NCBI GenBank assembly: GCA_029213005.1
Contig: JARGPI010000033.1
Coordinates: 1 to 64,000 of the forward strand
Origin: Verrucomicrobiales bacterium
GTDB taxonomy: Bacteria; Verrucomicrobiota; Verrucomicrobiia; Verrucomicrobiales; DEV007
Length of the DNA: 64,000 nucleotides
Direction: 5' to 3'
The translations under genes and the position numbers were made by a program. This document shows, piece by piece, positions 35,740 through 44,574 of the stretch; position 1 is the stretch's first letter, and every line of letters begins with the position of its first letter. A model generated the notes under the pieces. That model had not been told where the DNA came from, searched no databases, and saw nothing but the letters and a program-made list of their open reading frames with translations.

Positions 35740-37569
35740 CTATTCCGGATCGGTTCCGAGAAACCCACCCGACTGGCGATTCCAGAATCCGGCGTAGAGG
35801 CCCTGTTTGTTGAGTAGAGATTCGTGATTGCCCTCTTCGACGATTTTGCCCCCGTCCATCACGATGATACGATCCATCCGCGAAATGGTAGAAAGACGGT
35901 GGGCGATCGCAATGACGGTTTTTCCCTGCATCAGTTCCTCAAGTTTTTCCTGAATCACGGCTTCGACTTCGCTGTCGAGAGCGGAGGTCGCTTCGTCGAG
36001 AACCAGAATCGGGGCATCTTTCAAAAAAGCCCTCGCCAGAGCGATCCGCTGGCGCTGACCTCCGGAGAGTTTCACGCCCCGTTCGCCGAGGTAGACGTCG
36101 TAGCCCTGGCGGTCTTTTGCGTCGCGGAGGTCTTTGATAAACTCGTGAGCTTCCGCCTGTCGAGCTGCGGCTTCGACGGCTTTATCATCGGAATCGGGAC
36201 GACCGTAGCCGATATTATCTTTCGCGGAGCGGTTAAACATGGCGGTGTCCTGAGTGACCATCCCGATTTGGCGACGTAGAGAATCCTGGGCAATCTCGCG
36301 GATATCAACACCATCAATCATCACCGATCCCGCCTCCACATCATAGAGGCGAAGCAGTAGAGAAACGGCCGTCGTTTTACCGGCACCCGATCGACCTACC
36401 AGCCCGACTTTTTCTCCCGGCTGCACGACCAGATTGAAGCTATCAAGAGCGGCTTCCTCCCGGCCGTAGCCAAATGACACATTTTGAAAATCGATTTTCC
36501 CTTCCACTCTGCCCAGTTCGATCGCGTCGGCCCGATCCACAATGGTGTGATCGTGAGCCAGCGTTTTCATACCATCCTCGATCTCTCCGATATTTGAAAA
36601 CATTCCCAAAGCGGTGAATGAGACCCAACCCGACATTTGACCTAGACGAGTGGCGATCAGCGAGGCGGCGGCGATATCGCCCGGTGTGGCGAGGCCCCGG
36701 GACCAGAGCCAGAGGGCACCGCCAATCAAAGCAACGGGCAGGGTGCCGGCCAGCGACATCAAGGTGTAGCGAAACCAGACGGAAAGCTCTCCAAAGTCCG
36801 CTGCGGTTTTCCGGAACGAAGTGAGGGCATCGAGAGCGGCGCGGTCTTCGTGCTCGCCGTGGGCGAAGAGTTTGACCGTCGGCATATTGGTGATCGTATC
36901 GACCACCTGACCGGTTACAATGGCTCGTTGCGCGGCGCGTTCTTTGGAGCGACGGCGAATCCGGGGGAGATACCATCGAATCAGAAGCAAGTAGGCAATC
37001 AGCCAGACGAGGACGACGCCTCCGAGAGCCGGGTGAATTGAGGTTACAAAAGCAGTGGCACCGATCGCCGAGGCAATTGCAAATCCACCGACATTCATGC
37101 TTTCCATCACGAGATCGCCGATCGCGCGAGCGGTTTGCTGCTGTTTCTGAGCAATCCTCCCGGCAAAATCATCGTCGAAAAAGCTCAGCGACTGCCCGAG
37201 GGTATGGCGGTGAAGCCGGGCCATGACGAGAGGAAACAGATTGACCCCCAATGACAGAGAGGAAAGCCCTCCGTTGATTCCCATCACGATCGGTCTTAAA
37301 ATCACAAAAAAGGCTGCGAGTGCCGCGAATTTTTCCCAATGTGCTGTAAAAAGCCCCGCAGGACCGTGCTCCATCGCCAGATCAATGGCCCAGCCGATAA
37401 AATAAGCGGAGAGTACCTCGCCGAAACCAACCAGGACCGAGGCCAGTAGCGACAACCAGATAATCGGCCACGCCCCTTTGAGACTCCATTTAAAAAATGG
37501 GACCAATTGGCGGGGTGGAGGCCCGTTCGCTTCGGCAAAAGCATCGATAAGGCGGGAAAAGAAACGCAT
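35740..37569 (-). CDS. ABC exporter, fused membrane and ATPase domains (MsbA type)
   Basis: 609 residues. Six membrane helices lie in residues 30-310, and the ATPase domain is about 350-590: Walker A GLVGRSGAGKTT, Q-loop VTQDTAMFN, signature LSGGQRQRIALARAF, Walker B ILVLDEATSALDSE, H-loop IAHRLSTI. It is a half-transporter that acts as a dimer in the inner membrane; lipids, drugs or peptides are possible substrates. Nearby genes do not show which. Confidence 0.93.
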   Translation of the reverse strand: MRFFSRLIDAFAEANGPPPRQLVPFFKWSLKGAWPIIWLSLLASVLVGFGEVLSAYFIGWAIDLAMEHGPAGLFTAHWEKFAALAAFFVILRPIVMGINGGLSSLSLGVNLFPLVMARLHRHTLGQSLSFFDDDFAGRIAQKQQQTARAIGDLVMESMNVGGFAIASAIGATAFVTSIHPALGGVVLVWLIAYLLLIRWYLPRIRRRSKERAAQRAIVTGQVVDTITNMPTVKLFAHGEHEDRAALDALTSFRKTAADFGELSVWFRYTLMSLAGTLPVALIGGALWLWSRGLATPGDIAAASLIATRLGQMSGWVSFTALGMFSNIGEIEDGMKTLAHDHTIVDRADAIELGRVEGKIDFQNVSFGYGREEAALDSFNLVVQPGEKVGLVGRSGAGKTTAVSLLLRLYDVEAGSVMIDGVDIREIAQDSLRRQIGMVTQDTAMFNRSAKDNIGYGRPDSDDKAVEAAARQAEAHEFIKDLRDAKDRQGYDVYLGERGVKLSGGQRQRIALARAFLKDAPILVLDEATSALDSEVEAVIQEKLEELMQGKTVIAIAHRLSTISRMDRIIVMDGGKIVEEGNHESLLNKQGLYAGFWNRQSGGFLGTDPE

Positions 37570-37719
37570 AAGAGAAGGGCTCGTTTTAAGAAAGACGGCG
37601 AACCTAGAACCGTCCTTTCATTGTCGCAAGACAACTCACCTCTCCACGTCGAAAAGGCTGCAATTCTGCATTCGGAGGATGGGGAAAGTGGCGTTACAGT
37701 ATTCCCTCGATAAGTTTTA

Positions 37720-38412
37720 ATGAAGCAATCCCGACTTAACCACAGATTCGAAACCCTGGGCCACTCGGTTCTCGGAGCTCCGATTACCTGGATTCCCGCA
37801 AAAGAGGATTGTGAACTGCTGGTGATCGCGGGCATTCATGGAGAGGAGCCGGAAACGACGATATCCGTGTCCCGCGCTCTGCGGAGCCTACCGGGATTGC
37901 ATGACTCGATTGGAATTATTTTGTGCGCCAATCCCGACGGGCTGGCTCTGGGAACCCGGGGAAATGCCCATGGCGTCGATTTGAATCGCAACTTTCCGAC
38001 CGCCAATTGGCAGGAGCATCCCACCACCTGCCGCTGGCACTATGATGAAAATTTGGCGATCCCGATTCTCACCGGAAGTGGCCCGGGTTCCGAGCCGGAG
38101 ACCAAAATCCTGGTGAACGCGATCCAGCGGAGCAAACCGTTCGTGATTCTCTCACTCCATGGCCCGCTGGGGTGTATTGACGATCCGGTTTTATCAAAAG
38201 AGGGCCGCTGGCTTGAGAAGGTGACCGGGCTGCCACTGGTGGCTGATATCGGGTATTCCACGCCGGGATCCATGGGCACCTGGGCCGATGAAAACGGAAT
38301 CGATATCATCACCTGGGAGTTTCCCTGTCACTCGATTGAGCAGCTCAGCCGGAGTCAGGTGCCGGTTTTGATGGAGATTTTCCGGGGAAATAGCCCGTTT
38401 ACGTCCCGGTAG
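37720..38412 (+). CDS. M14-family zinc peptidase, murein peptide amidase (MpaA)-like
   Basis: 230 residues, cytoplasmic. Zinc ligands are in VIAGIHGEEPETT (His and Glu) and in ILSLHGPLGC (His); GVDLNRNFPTANW gives the substrate-binding Asn-Arg; the catalytic glutamate is in ITWEFPCHS. E. coli MpaA removes diaminopimelate from murein tripeptides, a recycling step, and the length here is similar. Succinylglutamate desuccinylase-like proteins are the alternative. Divergent from the ABC exporter across 150 bases. Confidence 0.8.
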   Translation: MKQSRLNHRFETLGHSVLGAPITWIPAKEDCELLVIAGIHGEEPETTISVSRALRSLPGLHDSIGIILCANPDGLALGTRGNAHGVDLNRNFPTANWQEHPTTCRWHYDENLAIPILTGSGPGSEPETKILVNAIQRSKPFVILSLHGPLGCIDDPVLSKEGRWLEKVTGLPLVADIGYSTPGSMGTWADENGIDIITWEFPCHSIEQLSRSQVPVLMEIFRGNSPFTSR

Positions 38413-38426
38413 GACGGGAAAGCGGC

Positions 38427-38455
38427 TTGATAAATTTATAAAAAAGTTTGATAAT
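38427..38455 (+). promoter_or_regulatory. Sigma-70 promoter for the gene at 38489
   Basis: TTGATA (38427-38432) and GATAAT (38450-38455) with a 17-base spacer, 5 of 6 matches in each box. The ATG follows 33 bases after the -10 box, in an AT-rich stretch between genes. It is the best match to the consensus that I found in the window. Confidence 0.6.
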
Positions 38456-38488
38456 TAATTTTTGAGAAATAAATTGTCAGTACGAAAT

Positions 38489-38869
38489 ATGAGGCACATG
38501 ACAAACCGAGCAAATACCTACTTTGCGGCTCTCCTCCTGTTTTTCGTGACAGGGGCATTTTCTTTGAAAGCAGAAGAGCCATCTGCTGAAGCGACAAAAG
38601 CACCTGTTCTTTGGGCCAAGCCAGTGGAACAGCATCAAGGGATTGGGAAGATTCTGGGGAAAACGATGAAAACTGTTTCTCACAAAGGAGCCAGTATTAT
38701 TCCAAAATTTTCCAAGACGAACGAGAGTACCGACAAAGGAGCGCCGGATGCTGCGCCTCATAAAATTTTCGATTCCCATCGTGGCGAATCTCCGATCCGG
38801 ACTGCTCGACTTTTTACGATCCAGATCAATCCACCCGTCGAAGTGCAGGCGGTGAAATCTGACATCTGA
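38489..38869 (+). CDS. Small secreted protein, unknown
   Basis: 126 residues from ATG 38489. A signal peptide (TYFAALLLFFVTGAFSLKAEE) is followed by a basic, mostly disordered mature part rich in lysine, serine and proline. No family is recognised. The stop overlaps the ATG of the RNA methyltransferase by one base (TGATG), so the two are translationally coupled and share the promoter at 38427. Confidence 0.6.
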   Translation: MRHMTNRANTYFAALLLFFVTGAFSLKAEEPSAEATKAPVLWAKPVEQHQGIGKILGKTMKTVSHKGASIIPKFSKTNESTDKGAPDAAPHKIFDSHRGESPIRTARLFTIQINPPVEVQAVKSDI

Positions 38870-39612
38870 TGCTCGACTCCGTCGCGGAGCGTTTTTCCAG
38901 TCCGGAACGTGATCAATTTGTCGTCGAAGGCCGCTGGGCCGTCGAAGCCCTGCTCGAAAGCGGAAAATACGAGGTCACTTCAATCCTGAAAGCTGAAGGA
39001 TCCTACCCCGGGTTCGAGGATCGCGACCTTCATTCGGCTGAGCTCCTCGTTGCTCCGAAGCAGGCTATTTCGCAAATGCTGGGTTACCCGTTTCATCGTG
39101 GGTTGCTGGCGCTGGCAAAGCGACCGGATTCAGTCAATTCACTTCCTCGGAATTTAACGGGTTTGTTCGTCACCTGTCCCGAAATCGCCGACGAATCCAA
39201 TCTTGGTGCGATTATCCGAACCGCAGCCGCTCTTGGCGCCTCGGGAATGGTCCTGCAGAAAGACCGGGGAGCAGATGTCTATTCCCGGAAAGCGATCCGA
39301 ACCTCATCCGGTGCGGTTTTCCGCTTCCCGGTGTACGAAGTCGCTGATCTCGAATCGGAGATTCGGCAACTGAAGAAAAGTGAATTCACCGTATTAGCGA
39401 CTGCGCTGAGAAATGAAAGTGTTGCCCTCCACGAAGTTCCGCTCCGACGGAACACACTCGTCATGTTCGGGCCCGAGAAAGACGGCCTCTCCGAAACCTG
39501 GTTAAAGCTATGTGACACCACGGTGGAAATTCCGATGGCAAATGGGATGGACTCGCTCAATGTCGCTGCCAGTGCCGCTATTGTTTTGTATCAACTACTG
39601 AGACGGGAGTAG
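38869..39612 (+). CDS. TrmH/SpoU-family RNA 2-O-methyltransferase
   Basis: 247 residues. An N-terminal substrate-binding part (FVVEGRWAVEALLESGKYEV) is followed by the knotted SPOUT domain: NLGAIIRTAAALGASGMVLQ, FGPEKDGLS and MDSLNVAASAAIVLYQLL, the three SpoU motifs. It methylates ribose in tRNA or rRNA; the exact site cannot be predicted. It follows the secreted protein directly and runs up to a convergent histidine kinase with 7 bases between. Confidence 0.9.
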   Translation: MLDSVAERFSSPERDQFVVEGRWAVEALLESGKYEVTSILKAEGSYPGFEDRDLHSAELLVAPKQAISQMLGYPFHRGLLALAKRPDSVNSLPRNLTGLFVTCPEIADESNLGAIIRTAAALGASGMVLQKDRGADVYSRKAIRTSSGAVFRFPVYEVADLESEIRQLKKSEFTVLATALRNESVALHEVPLRRNTLVMFGPEKDGLSETWLKLCDTTVEIPMANGMDSLNVAASAAIVLYQLLRRE

Positions 39613-39619
39613 GAGGAAC

Positions 39620-41128
39620 TCAATTATCGACCGGCAGGCGGACCTGAAAAGTGGTTTCATCGGAATCGGCTTTGAGAAGATCCAGCTCGCCTCCGAGGAC
39701 GGTGATTATTTCAAAAGAGAGGTTCAGACCAAGACCGAAACCGTCGATGGAGCGATCTCTGGCTTTGTCGATTCGGTAGAAGCGTTCGAAAATTTTATCC
39801 TGCTCGTCGGTCGGAATTCCGGAGCCTGAATTTGAGATCCGGAAAATAGCTTCGCTACTGAGGCTGTGTTTCTGAAGTGAAATCTTTATCCAGCCTTTTG
39901 GTTGGTTATACTTCACTGCGTTACTGACGAGATTCAGAATCGCCTGGTGCAGTAAGGTTTTGTCGGTAGTGAGAGTGATGCCCTCCTCTATATCAGTCGA
40001 TAGGCTGAGCCCCGATTTTTCACAGAGGATTTCGGTGTCTTCGGCGATGTCGCTGATTTCATTTGATAGAGAGATCTGATCTTTCTTTGCAACGAGTCGA
40101 CCCGATTCAGCCTGGGACAGAAGCATCAAGCTTCCGGTGATGGCTTTGAGGCGGTGCGATTCCTGGCTGATCGTCTGGAGCGCTTTTTCCTCCCGGCTCC
40201 CCGGTTCGCATTCCTTCAGCGCGGAATTTAGCTCCGCCTGCATAATCGTGATCGGCGTTTTTAATTCGTGAGATACGTCGGCACTGAATCGCATAGCATG
40301 GGTGAAGCCTCTCTCGAGACGATCCATCATCAGGTTTAATACAGAAATCAGATTGGCGAATTCGTGATACTCGCCCCGTTTCACCGGTATTCTTTCATGG
40401 AGATCACGGGTCGTTATGCTACTCGCGGTATCAGTAATCACAGCCAGAGGTTTCATCGCCCGGTGACCGATAAACCACCCACCAAGCCCGATGAAAAACA
40501 GGCAGAATGGTGCTGCGATAAAGAGCATTTTCATGAGTTTTGACATCTCGGACTGATACTCCGCCAGGCTTCGCCCCATCATTACGGTGTGGCCGTGGTT
40601 TCTCTGTAGTCCCACTCGCCAGTGTTTCCCGTCGGTTTCAATGTCATGATATTCGATCGGTGATTCCGACTGGAAATCGGGAGGTCCTTTGGCTTTGCCC
40701 TTCCCTTTGCCTTTTTCGAAACCGGGATGTTCAAACAGGTGAGGCGGGAGCGCTCCTTCCTCTGATTCCCGGAGCGGACGGCGTGGTGGAACTTCGATTT
40801 CCCAAATGGCGGGGTCCACGGCGGTGATCCAGTTGTCCGGTTTTTGGTAGATGATGTCGCCGGTCACATCATGTCGCATCATTAGCAGGGTTTTGCCGTC
40901 TTCGATATCGGAACCGTAAGCGATATCGGCATTTCGGAAAACCCGGCGGTAGTCGGTGTAGGGATGCAGTTCCCGGGCAATCCGATCTACCGGAACGGCG
41001 AGTTCCAGATCGACCGATTCCAGCAAAACGCGTTTGAAAAGAAACAGTCCGGCGGTGGCCATTCCGGCAATAATGGCAGCGGATATCATCGCTGAGAGCA
41101 GCGCCAATCTTAACCGGAATGATTTCAT
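39620..41128 (-). CDS. Sensor histidine kinase with Lys/Gly-rich periplasmic loop
   Basis: 502 residues. Membrane helices at about 8-32 and 199-221 enclose a periplasmic sensor of about 165 residues, HAMP follows (222-275), then the dimerisation domain with H287 in SADVSHELKTPITI, and the ATPase domain with N (LNLVSNAVKYNQPKG), G1 (SNSGSGIP), F (FERFYR) and G2 (GFGLGLNLSFEI) boxes. The periplasmic part holds a run of alternating Lys and Gly (about 139-148). It overlaps the response regulator by one base and is third in the peroxidase operon. Confidence 0.93.
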   Translation of the reverse strand: MKSFRLRLALLSAMISAAIIAGMATAGLFLFKRVLLESVDLELAVPVDRIARELHPYTDYRRVFRNADIAYGSDIEDGKTLLMMRHDVTGDIIYQKPDNWITAVDPAIWEIEVPPRRPLRESEEGALPPHLFEHPGFEKGKGKGKAKGPPDFQSESPIEYHDIETDGKHWRVGLQRNHGHTVMMGRSLAEYQSEMSKLMKMLFIAAPFCLFFIGLGGWFIGHRAMKPLAVITDTASSITTRDLHERIPVKRGEYHEFANLISVLNLMMDRLERGFTHAMRFSADVSHELKTPITIMQAELNSALKECEPGSREEKALQTISQESHRLKAITGSLMLLSQAESGRLVAKKDQISLSNEISDIAEDTEILCEKSGLSLSTDIEEGITLTTDKTLLHQAILNLVSNAVKYNQPKGWIKISLQKHSLSSEAIFRISNSGSGIPTDEQDKIFERFYRIDKARDRSIDGFGLGLNLSFEIITVLGGELDLLKADSDETTFQVRLPVDN

Positions 41129-41862
41129 TAATCCGGTCGCCCGATTCGGTAGCCAACGCCTCTCACCGTTTCAATGAGCTTCTCATCAAAATCGGCATCG
41201 ACTTTCTGTCGTAACCTTTTGATATAGACATCAACCAGATTGGTATCCGGATCAAATCCATACTGCCAGACATGCTCGGTGATTTGAGTTCGGGTGAGAA
41301 CCCGTCCGGGGGTACGCATCAGAAACTCGAGTAGAGAATATTCCCGTCTCGAAAGGTCGATATCCTGATCGCCCCGCTTGACGGTCCGCTGGATCAAATC
41401 CATCCCGAGGTCCTGAACTTTAAGCAGGTGGGTTGATTCGCCGCTCGATCTCCTCATCACGGTCCGGAGGCGGGCGGCGAGTTCCTCTATATAAAATGGC
41501 TTGGTTAGGTAGTCATCCGCGCCGAGATTGAGGCCCTCAAGTCGCTCATCCAATTCGCTCCGCGCGGTCAGCATGACGACGGGAACGGCATTCTTTTTCT
41601 TCCGGAGATTTTTAAGAATACTGAGCCCGTCCCGGCCCGGGAGCATGATGTCCAGTACCAGTGCGTCGTATGGTTCGGTGCAGGCGAGATCGTAACCGTC
41701 GTCCCCGTTGTGGCAGACGTCGACCACCATGCCTTCCTCCTCGAGGCCTTTTCTGATGAAGGAGGCGATTTTCTTTTGATCTTCGACGACAAGCACCCGC
41801 ATATCGCCCAAGTCTAGCTGATTGACTGCTTCTGTGCAGTCGTTTTCTTTAAGAATGGTCAT
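41128..41862 (-). CDS. OmpR-family response regulator
   Basis: 244 residues. Receiver domain from about residue 21 (MRVLVVEDQKK) with phospho-acceptor D71 in LVLDIMLPGRDG, and a winged-helix DNA-binding domain (REYSLLEFLMRTPGRVLTRTQITEHVWQ... VYIKRLRQKVD). M21 may be the true start. It lies 29 bases after the peroxidase gene and ends inside the start of the kinase gene. Confidence 0.94.
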   Translation of the reverse strand: MTILKENDCTEAVNQLDLGDMRVLVVEDQKKIASFIRKGLEEEGMVVDVCHNGDDGYDLACTEPYDALVLDIMLPGRDGLSILKNLRKKKNAVPVVMLTARSELDERLEGLNLGADDYLTKPFYIEELAARLRTVMRRSSGESTHLLKVQDLGMDLIQRTVKRGDQDIDLSRREYSLLEFLMRTPGRVLTRTQITEHVWQYGFDPDTNLVDVYIKRLRQKVDADFDEKLIETVRGVGYRIGRPD

Positions 41863-41891
41863 GAGATCGATGTCCTGCGGGCCTTTCGAAA

Positions 41892-43721
41892 CTATCGGGA
41901 TTTTCTGTCGGTGCCGCGTGGGGGACCGGGTCTGCCATTTCCTCTGCCTCGCGAAGGTTTGGACTCGATTCTCATGGGCTGGTAAGGGGTGACAAAAACG
42001 TTGTCAGGGATTTCTCTCCGGATCCGGGTATTCCGGCGAATGATCTGGGCGAGGGTTTGTCTTTCGACGAGGCTCTGCAGTTCCCGGTCGAGGTAGTTCT
42101 GATACCAGAAGCGGTCACCATCGCGAAGCCGGGTGAACTGCTCGACGAGAATCGCTGACATGGTTTCCCCGAGGAGGGCTCCCTCGATCCGGTCTTCTGC
42201 CAAACCGCCAATCCAGACATCGATTTGATCGACGTTTTCATAGACCGAAGCCAGTTCCTCCTGAGTCTCTTCGTTGGACGTTATTTCTTCGAAACTAGAG
42301 ACGGCATTCAGTCCCAGAGCCACTCTGACTTCGTTATAAGATCCGAGTCCATGGTCGCGACCTCTCTGGATATTGAGTGAGGCCAAATCAAAGCCACCCG
42401 CTCCCGGAGGGCCGAAGAGGAAATTGCGAACATCGTCAACCAACTTGGTATCGATTTGCTGAGCCACCTGGCGGGCCATTCCCCGGAGGATCGGATCGAT
42501 ACCGCCTTCATCGGTAATGGCCGATGGATTAAAAAATGCACTGGCGAGGGCGAGGTGCCCTTCATCGATTTCCTCAAGGTTGCGATCGAGCCGAAGGAGC
42601 TGCGGGGAGAGCATGGTGTGGCCGAAGCGATAACCAGCCGTTGCGAAGGTATTGGCGATACCGGCATTGATCTCCGGCTTGTAACCGTCGTATTTCGGAA
42701 GGGCCCGGCGCCCCAGCAACAGCGGGAGAAACTCGCGGTAGGTGATAACCTGCATCTCAGCCCCGACAATGATGCGGGCCGCTTCGTAGATTTGATCGCC
42801 TGAGAGGAGTGCATTCGCTTTTCCCAGGGCCTCCGCCCAGTAGTTGTGTTCCCGGACAAACAGGGTGTGCATGGCCGTCAGGCCAACCTGTTCATTAGCC
42901 CGGAAATCACCGGCGAGGAAAAAGTTCGGGGCCTGTGATGAGGGGGCGTTGGGAAATCCGTTCACATTGAAGGGTAACAGATCTCCATCACTTGTTTTAA
43001 GCTTACCCGTCCCGTCGAGGGTTCGAAGCTCTGCGGCAAGTTCGACATTGGAGCCGTAGACATTCGAGGCATCGATGTAGGCGGTGATCTCATTGAGTTG
43101 TTCGCGAACGCCATTGACGTCTTCCGCGAAGGATCGGTCCAGATTGATCACGACTGCGCCGCTTCCGGTGGGATCGAAAAAGGGATCGCCGGCCGGCACT
43201 TCGATATCGAACTCGATCGCCGGATCATCAACCGGGGTGTGGGTTATGTCGTGATCGAGCCACTGGCCCCATTGCCAGAGGAAATCGGTGATTCCCCGGT
43301 CATTGAAGATCACTTCTTCCTGAGCATTGACGGCATTGGAGATAGCCCGGGCTCCGGGGCGATCTTCGCCGGAGGGAAAGCTGACGCCATCGCTGTAGGC
43401 AGGCGGGACCACTCTGACAAAGGGGATTTCCGCGCTTCCCCATTCGATATTCTGGAGGTTGTTATCGACCCCGGTGATGGTGCGGAATTCATCGGGCAGG
43501 CGGATCGCCCTCGGGCCCATTTTTACGATACCGGTTTCTTCCGTGTCGGACATCCGCGCCGGACCGGGCCCGTGCTTGCCCTGTTTTCGAAGATCGTGAG
43601 GGGAACGTCTCTCGTCATTGTCTTGACCAAACGAAGTGCTCTGGTTCAGGGCGGTGGTGAAAATCAGGGCCAAGGTGGCCCCGGTGAACTGACAGATTCG
43701 AATCGCTTTTAGTTTCATCAA
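41892..43721 (-). CDS. Secreted animal-type haem peroxidase
   Basis: 609 residues with a signal peptide ending near residue 32. It belongs to the animal haem peroxidase superfamily, unusual but known in bacteria. The distal histidine is in WGQWLDHDITHT, the catalytic arginine in TAMHTLFVREHNYWAE, and the proximal histidine in TAGYRFGHTMLSPQLL; NIQRGRDHGLGSYNEVR is a conserved late motif. It could oxidise halides or phenols outside the cell. First gene of an operon with the response regulator and the sensor kinase, which may control it. A perfect inverted repeat lies 19 bases upstream of the start. Confidence 0.9.
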   Translation of the reverse strand: MMKLKAIRICQFTGATLALIFTTALNQSTSFGQDNDERRSPHDLRKQGKHGPGPARMSDTEETGIVKMGPRAIRLPDEFRTITGVDNNLQNIEWGSAEIPFVRVVPPAYSDGVSFPSGEDRPGARAISNAVNAQEEVIFNDRGITDFLWQWGQWLDHDITHTPVDDPAIEFDIEVPAGDPFFDPTGSGAVVINLDRSFAEDVNGVREQLNEITAYIDASNVYGSNVELAAELRTLDGTGKLKTSDGDLLPFNVNGFPNAPSSQAPNFFLAGDFRANEQVGLTAMHTLFVREHNYWAEALGKANALLSGDQIYEAARIIVGAEMQVITYREFLPLLLGRRALPKYDGYKPEINAGIANTFATAGYRFGHTMLSPQLLRLDRNLEEIDEGHLALASAFFNPSAITDEGGIDPILRGMARQVAQQIDTKLVDDVRNFLFGPPGAGGFDLASLNIQRGRDHGLGSYNEVRVALGLNAVSSFEEITSNEETQEELASVYENVDQIDVWIGGLAEDRIEGALLGETMSAILVEQFTRLRDGDRFWYQNYLDRELQSLVERQTLAQIIRRNTRIRREIPDNVFVTPYQPMRIESKPSRGRGNGRPGPPRGTDRKSR

Positions 43722-43739
43722 TCACAGTCAGCCATTTGG

Positions 43740-43782
43740 AAATGACAAATTGATGACTGCTAAGATGAAAGATTTGTCATTT
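43740..43782. promoter_or_regulatory. 11-bp perfect inverted repeat upstream of the peroxidase operon
   Basis: AAATGACAAAT (43740-43750) and ATTTGTCATTT (43772-43782) are exact complements 21 bases apart, just before the peroxidase start. Sites spaced by two helical turns suit a dimeric regulator or a looped pair; the product of the adjacent response-regulator gene is an obvious candidate. A leader hairpin or the terminator of the dipeptidase gene is the alternative, but no T-run follows. Confidence 0.55.
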
Positions 43783-43809
43783 AGCGGATTTTCTGCGTGA
43801 AGCGTCGAT

Positions 43810-44499
43810 CTATTTCGGCATCTCGATACCGAGGTCCTTTGCGGTGACTTGAAACACCCGCTGGGCTCCCGGCTTATCGTCGAAGTGCCACCACTCATCA
43901 TTGATTTTGCTAAACCCGGCTTTTCGCATCGAGTTCTGGAGAAGGGCGAGATTCTTTTTAATCTCCGGATCGTTGCCGGTGTAGTTCGAGGCGGCTTCTT
44001 TTGTGAAGACATCGAATTTGGTCGGCATCTTAGTCGGGGAACCATCCGCTTTCACCAAAGTCAGATCGATCGAGATTCCGTAGCAGTGCCAGGACAATCC
44101 CTTTTCCGGTGGAACCACATAACGGGGATCTTTGACCGCCTCCCAGAGCGCTTTGTGAGCCTCAGGCGGACGCCACGCATCCCAGATTTTCAGCGCGTAG
44201 CCCTGACGAGCGACTTCCCGCTGCGCAACCTTCAGCTTTTTGCCGGAATCGGCATTGATGAGGCAGGGCATATCCTTGAGATAAAGCGGCTTCCCTGAAG
44301 CGGAGGTAAATTTGTAGCGCATGTCGACGAAGACACCCGGAGCGGCATCCGTCACTGGGACCAGATTGTAACGCTTTGCTTTCCGGATCACGGGATCCTT
44401 GGAGAAGTTAAACAGACCTGCAGCTTCCGGGACCGGAATCAGTGGGATTCCGAAGGCCAGTAATGCAGTCAAAGCGATAATTCGGGGCAATGCTCTCAT
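43810..44499 (-). CDS. D-Ala-D-Ala dipeptidase, VanX/DdpX type
   Basis: 229 residues, peptidase family M15D. A signal peptide (about 1-27) places it in the periplasm. Zinc and catalytic residues are in SWHCYGISIDL (H and D) and DEWWHFDD (E and H); DMRYKFTSASG and IWDAWRPPEAH are family motifs. It cleaves D-Ala-D-Ala, either in cell-wall recycling or as nutrient scavenging. No vanA or vanH partner is present, so glycopeptide resistance is not indicated. Confidence 0.88.
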   Translation of the reverse strand: MRALPRIIALTALLAFGIPLIPVPEAAGLFNFSKDPVIRKAKRYNLVPVTDAAPGVFVDMRYKFTSASGKPLYLKDMPCLINADSGKKLKVAQREVARQGYALKIWDAWRPPEAHKALWEAVKDPRYVVPPEKGLSWHCYGISIDLTLVKADGSPTKMPTKFDVFTKEAASNYTGNDPEIKKNLALLQNSMRKAGFSKINDEWWHFDDKPGAQRVFQVTAKDLGIEMPK

Positions 44500-44574
44500 A
44501 ATCGTTGAGGTTTACAATCAAGCTCAGCCTCGTTTATCTTAGACGATCCGCAATGCTTTGCCGATAGATTTTGA

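Noticed and set aside
43810..44499. Vancomycin resistance locus
   Set aside because: Only a VanX-like dipeptidase is present; no vanA or vanH homologue is nearby, and such dipeptidases are common outside resistance.
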